Shown piece by piece: positions 1 through 6,070 of a stretch of 11,946 nt of DNA. A model generated the notes under the pieces. The model saw only the letters and a list, made by a program, of their open reading frames with translations. It had not been told where the DNA came from and did not search any database. Both the position numbers and the translations under genes were made by a program. The DNA is from Methanoregula sp. GTDB lineage: Archaea; Halobacteriota; Methanomicrobia; Methanomicrobiales; Methanospirillaceae. Numbering within the stretch: the first letter of the stretch is position 1; each line of letters starts with the position of its first letter. The DNA is taken from assembly GCA_026394635.1 (NCBI GenBank), contig JAPKXV010000279.1, forward strand, positions 5,097 to 17,042, read 5' to 3'.

Positions 1-207
1 GCCGGATATCAGCCATGCCGTAAAGAAGGTGGTGTAGCGGTGGGTGAGCCAGATCGACATGAGGAGGGGAATAAGATACAGTCCCCAGATGACAAAACCG
101 GCCGGGACAAGGACATCGGCCGCGAGGATGCCGAAGCACAGGCAGATCATCGCGAGGATCATGAGCCGGTCTTTTTCTTTCGGTGTTCTTCCGAGGTCAA
201 TGAACAA
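1..207 (-). CDS. N-terminal membrane segment of a truncated probable sensor protein
   Basis: The minus strand is open for 69 codons from a TTG at 205-207 to the window edge. A GGAGG lies six bases upstream of this TTG, and no ATG fits that site; a second TTG at 208-210 is too close to it. A short charged N-terminus (about residues 5-15) is followed by a hydrophobic segment at about 17-33 and another at about 36-54, then a third beginning near residue 60. Closely spaced helices after a charged head resemble the N-termini of membrane sensor kinases (PAS/histidine kinase proteins) that are abundant in Methanomicrobiales. This is an inference from pattern only: no kinase, PAS or GAF domain lies inside the window. 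It could be another multi-spanning membrane protein. The rest of the gene lies beyond position 1. Confidence 0.5.
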   Translation of the reverse strand, partial: MFIDLGRTPKEKDRLMILAMICLCFGILAADVLVPAGFVIWGLYLIPLLMSIWLTHRYTTFFTAWLISG

Positions 208-514
208 CAAAGCCCTCCCACCCGCTCATAATCCAACATAGTACTTCAGGAAATAAGTATCTTGCCCGTTGTTGGGTCCGGTCGATTTTTTTTAAAATTC
301 TGGTCCTGTACGGTTGTAGGGTTTCAACCTGAATACATCACTCCAAAAAAACACTCAAAAATAAAAATGTACGGTATCTTTTTCTGCATTTTAGTTTTTG
401 GAACGGATATCTGTATTCCAGCACGCCAGTTCATGGGTGGTAGATCCCTGCTCATACATAACAATGCCGTAGTGACCCATCAGTGCTTTAACAGCACATC
501 AATGCTGACGCATT
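208..514. other. Intergenic region, AT-rich, no convincing gene
   Basis: This gap separates the start of the left-edge minus-strand gene from the 3' end of the DUF2148 gene. It is AT-rich around 285-375, with runs of A and T. On the minus strand an AT-rich patch near 250-260 lies at a plausible TATA distance from the TTG start at 207. A small hairpin (GTGCT at 483-487 with AGCAC at 493-497) lies about 20 bases beyond the DUF2148 stop and could mark its 3' end, though no strong T-run follows. The plus-strand open frame crossing this region has no coding character. Confidence 0.5.
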
Positions 515-1068
515 TCAGTGGCTCATCGCCACATCAAAGAAGATGTTCTTGCCCGACGCTTTGAGGGGGATCCCGTATGCAACGCTGCACCCTGCAAGCC
601 GTCCCTGTTCCAGCGCTACAATACCAGCGGTGAACATGATCCGGTTGTCCACGTTGTGGATGCCCGCTGTCTTGACCGCAGAACCTACCGCGATGCCAAG
701 GTCCGAGATCTTCAGGACGCAGTTGGGGCCCCCGTAGAGCGTCTTTGCCTTTTTTGCCTTTGCCGCTTTTGCCATTCCGGCGCAAGATGCGAACCCGCAG
801 CCGCCGCAGTTGGCGCCGAGGCCTTTTCGCCCCTCGACCCCGACAAGGATGGTGGCATCGCTCTCTTGTACTTTCTCGCCGTTGATCCGGAAGAAGTCGA
901 GCCCGGTTGCCTTTCCCATCCTGATCATCTCGTCACCCAGCTTTGCCTGCTCTTTTCCGGCAAGGACTTCTATCCTGACCGAGTCGATACCGGCTGCCTT
1001 AGGTGCTTCCGCGCTGCAAGGGCCATCAGCCCTGCTACCGATTTGACTGCATCGGATTCAATGGTCAT
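515..1068 (-). pseudogene. DUF2148 ferredoxin-domain protein, interrupted by a one-base frameshift
   Basis: The gene reads from ATG at 1066-1068 on the minus strand. The first ~21 codons, in one frame, give an N-terminus typical of this family. The frame then runs into a stop, and the rest continues to the stop at 515-517 in the next frame. Restoring one G (minus strand) next to position 1006 joins the two parts into a 184-residue protein, close to the usual ~180 residues of the COG4739/DUF2148 family. In that joined numbering a cysteine cluster, C88-x2-C91-x4-C96, plus C117 and C161 could bind an Fe-S cluster; the family is described as containing a ferredoxin domain of unknown role. The gene diverges from the Fe-S aldo/keto reductase. 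Whether this is real gene decay or a base-calling error cannot be told from the sequence. Family call is confident; the intact or broken state is not. Confidence 0.75.
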
Positions 1069-1195
1069 ACCCGTGTATTTGTATGCAGGAAGGAAAAAAC
1101 TGCGGGTGGTGAACCGCAAACGCACTCCAAGAGTTGAATACCTTGCCCTCCAACATAGTGAAAGGAGATCCAATCTTTCCTTTGATGTGGTGATC

Positions 1196-2434
1196 ATGTT
1201 ATACCGGAACGTCCCCAAAACCGGCGACAGCCTCTCGATTCTTGGCTTCGGGTGCATGCGCCTGCCCTTAACAAAGACCGGCGCCGTTGACGAGCCACGT
1301 GCGATACAGCAGATCCGCTCTGCCATCGATAACGGGGTAAACTACGTGGACACGGCGCCGGTATACCATCTCGGAAAAAGCGAGCTGGTGCTGGGCAAGG
1401 CGCTTGCTGGCGGCTACCGGGAAAAAGTCCGGATAGCGACCAAACTTCCGCCGTGGTCTGTCCACAAGAGAGCAGATATGGACCGGATCCTCGATTCGCA
1501 GCTCAAGACGCTGGCAACCGATCACATTGACTACTACCTGCTCCACAGCCTTTCACAAGAGAGCTGGGAGAAACTCAAAAGTCTCGGGGTGCTGGAATTC
1601 CTGAGCACCGCAAAAAAAGACGGGAGGATCCGGAATGCGGGTTTTTCCTTCCACGGCACTACAGCGACCTTAAAAGAGATCGTGGACGCGTACTACTGGG
1701 AATTCTGCCAGATCCAGTACAACTACCTTGATGAGCACAACCAGGCAGGAACCGAAGGGCTGAAGTACGCGGCAAAAAACCGGCTTGCGGTCATGATCAT
1801 GGAACCGCTGCGGGGCGGCAACCTTGCGGGGCCGGTGCCGGACGAGATACAGAAGATCTGGGACGGGGCACAATTGAAACGTTCCCCTGCCGAGTGGGGG
1901 CTGCGCTGGGTGTGGAACCATCCCGAGGTCACGGTGGTCCTCTCGGGCATGAACAATGAAGCCCATATTGAAGAGAACCTGCGGGCTGCCGCATCAGCGC
2001 TTCCCGATTCTCTCTCCCATGATGAATCAGCACTGATCGCCCGGGTGAGGGACACCTACCAGCGGTTGATGAAGGTCGGGTGCACTGCCTGCGGCTACTG
2101 TATGCCCTGCCCTTCTGGTGTCGATATCCCCGGCTGTTTTGCAAGCTACAACACCCATCACCTGTTTCCCCACGACCGTTCAGCAAAATTCCTGTACATA
2201 GGGAGGCACGGGGGTGTTCTCGGGGACAAATCATATGCCGGGCTGTGCCGGCAGTGCGGGAAATGCGAGAAGATCTGCCCCCAGCACCTGCCTGTTCCGA
2301 TGCTTATAAAACAGGTATCCCTCGAGATGGAGGGCAGAGGTCTCGGGCTCAAAATACGTCTGGTGAAAAGTGTGCTCTGGTGTTATGACAAGGCAGAGCG
2401 GATCAAACGGAAGTTTGAGAGAAAGACCCGGTGA
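1196..2434 (+). CDS. Aldo/keto reductase with C-terminal iron-sulfur domain (COG1453 type)
   Basis: A 412-residue protein. Residues ~10-270 are an aldo/keto reductase barrel with the full catalytic tetrad visible: D52, Y57 (in VDTAPVYHLGKSE), K83 (ATKLP) and H117 (YYLLHS). Residues ~290-370 form a ferredoxin-like tail with two cysteine groups: C296, C299, C302, C305, and C351-x2-C354-x2-C357-x3-C361-P. The combination is characteristic of the COG1453 oxidoreductases of anaerobes, in which barrel and Fe-S tail probably pass electrons between a ferredoxin-like donor and a carbonyl substrate. The substrate is unknown. The tail ends in a very basic stretch (about residues 401-412). The start was chosen at ATG 1196 because GTGGTGATC directly precedes it, a near-complete match to the archaeal anti-Shine-Dalgarno, and because the family alignment begins here. 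The open frame extends far upstream only because it runs antisense to DUF2148. Probably cytoplasmic. Confidence 0.93.
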   Translation: MLYRNVPKTGDSLSILGFGCMRLPLTKTGAVDEPRAIQQIRSAIDNGVNYVDTAPVYHLGKSELVLGKALAGGYREKVRIATKLPPWSVHKRADMDRILDSQLKTLATDHIDYYLLHSLSQESWEKLKSLGVLEFLSTAKKDGRIRNAGFSFHGTTATLKEIVDAYYWEFCQIQYNYLDEHNQAGTEGLKYAAKNRLAVMIMEPLRGGNLAGPVPDEIQKIWDGAQLKRSPAEWGLRWVWNHPEVTVVLSGMNNEAHIEENLRAAASALPDSLSHDESALIARVRDTYQRLMKVGCTACGYCMPCPSGVDIPGCFASYNTHHLFPHDRSAKFLYIGRHGGVLGDKSYAGLCRQCGKCEKICPQHLPVPMLIKQVSLEMEGRGLGLKIRLVKSVLWCYDKAERIKRKFERKTR

Positions 2435-2458
2435 AAAGACCCCGTGCGGCTCTAATAA

Positions 2459-2611
2459 AAAAATCCGAAGAGGGGAAAGGGAGGATATAGTTTAAATAAT
2501 ATCAGCGGATGTACAACCCCATCCCCGATACAACCCCCGGCCACGACGACCCTGCCGGTTACGACGGTATCACAAACCCCTGTCGCAGAGCCCGGGTTTT
2601 CGGGGAACTGG
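2459..2611 (+). pseudogene. Remnant coding sequence: lipobox and linker upstream of the META domain
   Basis: In the frame of the META protein this stretch is open after the TAA at 2456-2458. From 2501 it reads I-S-G-C followed by a Thr/Pro-rich linker typical of archaeal surface lipoproteins. Upstream of the lipobox, where a hydrophobic signal peptide should be, the frame encodes a polar, basic peptide instead. The other two plus frames do not encode a hydrophobic stretch either. TTTAAATA at 2491-2498 looks like a TATA box, which suggests that promoter-like DNA now abuts the lipobox. It is best read as a 5' deletion or recombination junction near 2490-2500. Confidence 0.5.
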
Positions 2612-2968
2612 GTGCTGACCATGATGACAATCCAGGATGGTTCTGCATTACTCAAGCCAACGACTGATATACTCCTGACATTCAACCCGGATGGAAGCCT
2701 TACCGGATACGGGGGATGCAATAATTACTTTGGATCCTACACGCTGACCGGAACAACGACAATGTTTGGAAACGGAATCACGGTAGGGCCTCTTGCCTCA
2801 ACGAAAAAGTATTGTGAGATCTACGGGCAGCAGGAGACAACGTATCTTACAATCCTCCAGGATACCAAGGCATACTCGGTAAATATCAACAAACTGACCC
2901 TGACGGACAAATCCAATAATGCGCTCGTATACGAAGTACCGTCGGCGGTGCCAAAAACGACGATGTAA
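2612..2968 (+). CDS. META-domain (HslJ-like) protein, 5' end apparently lost
   Basis: From ATG 2612 the frame gives 118 residues that match the META domain: GYGGCNNYFGSY near residues 30-41, the GPLASTKKYC segment near 60-70, a QE pair after it, and a closing LTLTD strand. META domains occur in HslJ and in many secreted or lipoprotein forms of unknown function. The same frame is open back to 2459. It encodes a Pro/Thr-rich linker and the domain's first strand (FSGNWVLT) before the ATG, so the ancestral protein was longer. That upstream part contains an I-S-G-C lipobox (Cys at 2510-2512), but no signal peptide and no start codon. GTG at 2603 and ATG at 2612 (with GGTG six bases upstream) are the only practical starts. 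The product would then be a cytoplasmic fragment missing the first strand, so this may be a decaying gene. Confidence 0.65.
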   Translation: MLTMMTIQDGSALLKPTTDILLTFNPDGSLTGYGGCNNYFGSYTLTGTTTMFGNGITVGPLASTKKYCEIYGQQETTYLTILQDTKAYSVNINKLTLTDKSNNALVYEVPSAVPKTTM

Positions 2969-2996
2969 CAGGCTCGCCTGGCATACAATTCTTTTT
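2969..2996 (+). terminator. Possible terminator after the META gene
   Basis: Right after the META stop codon, CAGG (2969-2972) pairs with CCTG (2977-2980), and a T5 run follows at 2992-2996. The gap between stem and T-run is long, so this is tentative. Archaeal termination needs mainly the T-run. Confidence 0.35.
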
Positions 2997-3022
2997 GACA
3001 ATCCCGATCTGACCTGAACAGA

Positions 3023-3244
3023 CTACACCATGGGTGTCTGCAGTGAATACCATGCCAGCCCGGCAATACAGACCACCGAGCACACGATTATCAGGGAGAT
3101 ATTTATTGATTTTTCAGAGATGGTCATTGCTGACCACTCGCTCTTCTGTTGCCTGAGTGCAAACCCGATGACCAGACCTATCGCGGTTCCCGCCATGGCG
3201 CCAAGCGAGATGACCATCAGTATCGCAAACAGATCGGTGATCAT
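3023..3244 (-). CDS. Small two-helix membrane protein, unknown function
   Basis: On the minus strand from ATG 3244 the protein has 73 residues. It has two hydrophobic segments (about residues 3-29 and 47-66) separated by a polar loop with basic and acidic residues. An upstream ATG at 3271 would add nine residues. The shorter form is preferred because GAGGG at 3252-3256 is correctly spaced from 3244. In addition, the TATA-like box at 3278-3285 would place transcription start near 3253-3257, below the upstream ATG. The first segment is rich in Gly and Ala (LGAMAGTAIGLVIGF), suggesting close helix packing. No family was recognised. It diverges from the flavin reductase-like gene and may share its AT-rich promoter box. 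Confidence 0.6.
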   Translation of the reverse strand: MITDLFAILMVISLGAMAGTAIGLVIGFALRQQKSEWSAMTISEKSINISLIIVCSVVCIAGLAWYSLQTPMV

Positions 3245-3277
3245 AGCGTATCCCTCATCCACGTTACCCATGATCTG

Positions 3278-3286
3278 ATATAAATT
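3278..3286. promoter_or_regulatory. Shared TATA-like box between divergent genes
   Basis: ATATAAATT on the plus strand reads AATTTATAT on the minus strand. It is well placed for transcription of the small membrane protein on the minus strand (expected start near 3255). On the plus strand it could serve the flavin reductase-like gene, with an expected start near 3305-3310. No other comparable box is seen between the genes. Confidence 0.4.
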
Positions 3287-3430
3287 AGCCCGCTACATCC
3301 GTGCTGCAGATCAGAATTGTCGCACTATCAGGTCATTTCAGGGGGATCTTTTGCGCAGGATTTCGGGCGTCAGAATCGAGGAACAGGAAGCACAGGCTTC
3401 ATCATGATGCATGCTGAATGGAATGTCTGT

Positions 3431-4000
3431 ATGAAGGAAAAGAAACGTCTGGGAAGCAATGTGTTCATATACCCGATGCCCATGACCCTGCTCGGCGTGA
3501 ATGTTTCAGATAAACCCAATTTCATGGCACTGGGCTGGGTGACCCGGGTGAACGCAAACCCCCCGATGGTCGGGTGCGGTGTCGGAAAACATCACTATAC
3601 CCCGCAGGGGATTGAGGAAAATAATACCTTCAGCATCAATTTCCCCTCGGCTGATATGATCCGGAACGTGGATTACTGCGGGATTGTATCAGGAAAAGAT
3701 ATCGACAAGGCACGGCTCTTTGATGTATTCTACGGAGACCTCAAGACGGCGCCGATGATCCGGGAGTGTCCGCTGTGCCTCGAATGCCGGCTTGTGAAAG
3801 TTGTACAAAACCCGACGAATAACTTCTACATCGGGGAGATCATCGCATCGTACACCGAGGAACAGTATTGTACTGATGGCAGGCCGGATATCAAGAAGAT
3901 CAACCCGCTCCTGCTCACGATGCCGGACAACCGGTACTGGACTGTCGGGGAGTATGCAGGAGATGCCTGGTCTATCGGGAAGAATGCGAAAGTCGGGTGA
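3431..4000 (+). CDS. Flavin reductase-like FMN-binding protein (flavoredoxin type)
   Basis: From ATG 3431 this is a 189-residue protein of the usual length for the FMN-binding split-barrel family (COG1853). These are small flavoproteins that carry electrons or reduce flavins; members in anaerobes resemble flavoredoxin. Visible family features are the opening PMPMTLLGV strand (about residues 15-23), NFMALGWVTRVNANPPMV (30-47), the later YTPQGIEENNTFSINFPS stretch (56-73) and the DYCGIVSGKD turn (81-90). C115 and C119 (ECPLCLEC) lie in the segment before the last strands. The frame is open upstream to a TTG at 3317, but the extra 38 residues do not look like the family. ATGs at 3404 and 3407 are other possible starts, and no start has a strong ribosome binding site. 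Probably cytoplasmic; its electron partner is unknown. Confidence 0.85.
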   Translation: MKEKKRLGSNVFIYPMPMTLLGVNVSDKPNFMALGWVTRVNANPPMVGCGVGKHHYTPQGIEENNTFSINFPSADMIRNVDYCGIVSGKDIDKARLFDVFYGDLKTAPMIRECPLCLECRLVKVVQNPTNNFYIGEIIASYTEEQYCTDGRPDIKKINPLLLTMPDNRYWTVGEYAGDAWSIGKNAKVG

Positions 4001-4048
4001 CGGGCACAAGGATTAAGAAAGGTGATACTGTTATGCAATGTGGCCAAA

Positions 4049-4261
4049 TCACCGGTTATGACCCTTCCAAAAACACCTGTGGTTTGCTGCATTACATCGT
4101 TTAAATTTCAGCAACCCGGCGGGTACCCGGGCTCCATTTTTGGTCTTCCCGTGATGGAGTGAACCGATCCTGGCTTTGTAGAAATGCTTGAGAAAATATT
4201 TTATAACGCTCCTGAGGGCTTCGGCTGATACCTTCGCCCCCGCCGCTGTAACGTCCCCCAT
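4049..4261 (-). CDS. Doubtful 70-residue open reading frame
   Basis: The 4001-4334 gap lies between the convergent flavin reductase-like and peroxiredoxin genes, and this is its only notable content. The minus-strand frame from ATG 4261 encodes a basic 70-residue peptide with an amphipathic helix-like stretch (about residues 10-32) and then a Gly/Arg-rich part. The first 50 codons have G/C-rich third positions like neighbouring genes; the last 20 do not. A TTTATAA at about 4278-4284 could be a TATA box very close to the ATG, implying a leaderless message. No ribosome binding site and no recognised family were found. It may be a gene remnant or chance. Confidence 0.22.
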   Translation of the reverse strand: MGDVTAAGAKVSAEALRSVIKYFLKHFYKARIGSLHHGKTKNGARVPAGLLKFKRCNAANHRCFWKGHNR

Positions 4262-4334
4262 AATGCGATGGTGAGGTTATAAAGTTAAATCAAATATCGA
4301 ATGAAATGAGGATCTCTACAGAGCCCCGATCGTA

Positions 4335-4817
4335 TTACTTTTTCCGGCTCTTGATAAAAGTGATCACTTCCCCGATATCCGGCACCGAATGTACCGGATA
4401 GATCCTGACAAACACGACCTTCTGCTGTTCGTCCACGATGATATTTGCCCGCTCGGAGAAACCGTTATCGTCCCTGAAGATGCCGTACTGCTGCGCGACT
4501 TTACCGTGCGGCCAGAAATCGCAGAGCAGCGGAGTGTGGGTGATACCGAGAGTCTTTGCCCACTCCAGTTTACAGGGCCGGGAATCGACGCTGATCCCGA
4601 CTGCAAGGGTGTCAAGCGATGCGAGAACGTCCCTGTTGTCTTCCAGTGACTTCATCTGGGCGGCACAGAACTCCGTCCATGCGAGGGGATGGAAGGAGAG
4701 GAGTATCTTCCTGCCGGTATGTTCGAACAGGCCGAAGGTTGTATCGTTCTGATCTTTTAAGGAAAAATTCTTTGCCGGGTCCCCGGGGTGAACTAATCGT
4801 GACTGTTTCATAATCAT
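4335..4817 (-). CDS. Peroxiredoxin (AhpC/TSA family, AhpE/BCP-like)
   Basis: A 160-residue thioredoxin-fold peroxidase that would reduce H2O2 or organic peroxides in the cytoplasm. The active-site loop reads HPLAWTEFC: P44, T48 and peroxidatic C51 follow the family P-x3-T-x2-C pattern, though the usual phenylalanine before the threonine is tryptophan. The conserved arginine is R123 (SERANIIVD), and the DSR segment at 78-80 is at the expected place. C82 and C99 are candidates for a resolving cysteine; which one acts cannot be told. The start at ATG 4817 is supported by AGGAG ten bases upstream. A second ATG at 4811 is possible. It is a single gene with its own upstream region, converging on the flavin reductase-like gene. 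The electron donor is not encoded nearby. Confidence 0.9.
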   Translation of the reverse strand: MIMKQSRLVHPGDPAKNFSLKDQNDTTFGLFEHTGRKILLSFHPLAWTEFCAAQMKSLEDNRDVLASLDTLAVGISVDSRPCKLEWAKTLGITHTPLLCDFWPHGKVAQQYGIFRDDNGFSERANIIVDEQQKVVFVRIYPVHSVPDIGEVITFIKSRKK

Positions 4818-4942
4818 GCCCTTAGTACTCCTGCTCTTTTTATCGGATAAGAGCTTTATTATCTGGGCAATGGATTGGGAATCGTGAGGGTCTTTTTTTA
4901 AATCCCAATGGATGAATTGCGGATTAAAAAATGATACGGGAT

Positions 4943-4966
4943 ACCGGAATAATGTTTCCGGTTTTT
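4943..4966. terminator. Stem-loop with T-run
   Basis: ACCGGAA (4943-4949) pairs perfectly with TTCCGGT (4956-4962) around a 6-base loop, and the plus strand continues into a T5 run. On the minus strand it lies about 17 bases beyond the stop of the 67-residue gene, with a T6 run about ten bases further. It is the likely 3' end of that minus-strand gene. Confidence 0.5.
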
Positions 4967-4978
4967 AAACCCCTGACC

Positions 4979-5182
4979 TTATTTTTTCACGATGAGCTTG
5001 TGCTCTTCAACATCAATGGCGTAGGACTTGGGGCGTTCCAGCAGGTCGAGGGCGTTGATCTTCATGTCGATGAGCTCTGAGAAATTGAAGGAATCGTAGT
5101 TCTTGTCATCCTTCTCATGCCAGAACACGACTATGCCGTTCTCCATCTTCTTGCTGCTCACGATCGGGTGCATACAGTCCAT
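4979..5182 (-). CDS. Small hypothetical protein, 67 residues
   Basis: The minus-strand frame from ATG 5182 encodes a soluble, charged protein with no signal peptide or membrane segment. The first ~20 residues include a Ser-Lys-Lys stretch. The middle has a HEKDD patch and FNFSEL. The end (YAIDVEEHKLIVKK) looks like a beta hairpin. No family was recognised. It probably is a real gene because codon third positions are G/C-rich as in neighbours and because a clean stem-loop follows its stop. The ribosome binding site is weak (GGTCAT ahead of the ATG); an alternative start is ATG 5173. It is probably a single-gene transcript; its job is unknown. Confidence 0.55.
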   Translation of the reverse strand: MDCMHPIVSSKKMENGIVVFWHEKDDKNYDSFNFSELIDMKINALDLLERPKSYAIDVEEHKLIVKK

Positions 5183-5475
5183 TCTTATGACCGCGGGTAA
5201 TCAAACTATCTGATCAGGAAGATCCAACGCGGTACCTGACCGGATCGTTTAATTCCTAGATCGGTTCTACTGTCTTAAACCCGTGGCTGGCTGGATTTAT
5301 CATGATTAATTATTAATAATTGAAACGCCGACAATGATCTGATGTACTGCCTCATAACAAGGACCAGAAAAGCTAGGCTGGTACGTGCCGTTCTTGGTAA
5401 GCGGCAGCCGTTTTTCGTCGTATAATTATCATTAAGTGTTTTGCCGGCATGCTGGTAAAACCTAGTTGAGATTTC
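5183..5475. other. Intergenic region with hairpin, AT palindrome and TATA-like box
   Basis: This gap separates two divergent genes. It holds a perfect 14-bp AT palindrome (5308-5321). It also holds a composite hairpin in which GGCT (5376-5379) and GCCG (5387-5390) pair with CGGC (5402-5405) and AGCC (5406-5409), followed by a T-run at 5411-5415 on the plus strand. A TATA-like TATAATTA at 5421-5428 is well placed to start transcription near 5450 for the HEAT-repeat gene. No RNA gene or open frame was recognised. Confidence 0.45.
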
Positions 5476-5514
5476 TGACGAATGTTTTTGACGAATGTTT
5501 TTGACGAATGTTTC
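5476..5514 (+). repeat. Three tandem copies of a 13-bp unit
   Basis: The unit TGACGAATGTTTT occurs at 5476-5488 and 5489-5501, and a third time at 5502-5514 with only the last base changed. Because 13 is not a multiple of three, the ATG in each unit lies in a different reading frame. Only the first copy's ATG (5482) is in frame with the HEAT-repeat gene. Confidence 0.95.
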
Positions 5515-5520
5515 GGTGAT

Positions 5521-5973
5521 ATGTTCATGGATATGTGCAGGGAAGAATCGGTTGGTGGATGGTCAGGTTACCTGCCTGAACCGGGCGGGATCTACCATCT
5601 CATGGAAAAAACGCGGGGTGAGACAGAACACGAGGACCGGATCGGTGCGGTCAAAGCACTGGGAAATAGTGGAGATCCCCGGGTAGTGCTTACCCTTGTA
5701 GATTGTTGCAGCGATGAAGATGCGGAGATCCGGAGGCATGCGACAGAGGCGCTCTCCAAGCTTAAAAGTGGTCGTGCGGTACATGCACTGATCGGGCGCA
5801 TGAAGGATAAGGCCGAGCAACCGCAAACCCGCCAGTGTGCTGCTGCGGCGCTGGCTGCGATAAGGACGTACAGTGCAATTGAAGGGCTCAAGGACCGGTT
5901 CTCTGACGCAGATGAGGACCCCTTCATCCGTTCCTATGTCGCGAGAGTGATGGACCGGAGGAGAATCTGGTAA
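5521..5973 (+). CDS. HEAT-repeat (PBS lyase-like) protein
   Basis: From ATG 5521 the protein has 150 residues. After a ~35-residue lead, helical HEAT repeats follow: units beginning at the RIGAVKALGNSGD, IRRHATEALSKLKSG and TRQCAAAALAAIRTYS segments, and a last partial one before the C-terminus. Each has the paired-helix pattern with an alanine-rich first helix and an aspartate-containing turn. Such proteins act as binding scaffolds; family members include phycobilin lyase relatives, but in archaea they mostly have no assigned function. GGTGAT directly precedes ATG 5521. ATGs at 5527 and 5533 are alternatives, and ATG 5482 inside the tandem repeat would add 13 residues that are encoded largely by the repeat. 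Soluble and cytoplasmic by composition. It stands alone, and convergent with the ABC permease gene. Confidence 0.85.
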   Translation: MFMDMCREESVGGWSGYLPEPGGIYHLMEKTRGETEHEDRIGAVKALGNSGDPRVVLTLVDCCSDEDAEIRRHATEALSKLKSGRAVHALIGRMKDKAEQPQTRQCAAAALAAIRTYSAIEGLKDRFSDADEDPFIRSYVARVMDRRRIW

Positions 5974-6022
5974 GGGATCAGGGGATATCAGGCAATGTGA
6001 GGAAGAAAAATCCCCCATCACC

Positions 6023-6041
6023 TTTTTTTTACTTAAAAAAA
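6023..6041. terminator. Bidirectional oligo-T terminator between convergent genes
   Basis: The plus strand carries T8 at 6023-6030, about 50 bases after the HEAT-repeat stop. The minus strand carries T7 (A7 at 6035-6041), about 30 bases after the ABC permease stop. Oligo-T without a required hairpin is the usual archaeal termination signal, so the pair probably ends both transcripts. Confidence 0.6.
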
Positions 6042-6070
6042 TATGACTGAAACGGATGAGGGGATATCAA

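Noticed and set aside
262..564. 100-residue plus-strand frame
   Set aside because: Low-complexity AT-rich DNA with no ribosome binding site; it overlaps the DUF2148 3' end and has no family resemblance.
518..1195. Upstream extension of the aldo/keto reductase frame
   Set aside because: It is antisense to the DUF2148 gene; the enzyme begins at 1196 with a good ribosome binding site.
3030..3278. 82-residue plus-strand frame opposite the small membrane protein
   Set aside because: The minus-strand frame has clear membrane helices, a spaced ribosome binding site and a TATA-like box; the plus frame has none.
5476..5514. CRISPR-like array
   Set aside because: The units are 13 bp and directly abutting, with no spacers and no cas genes.
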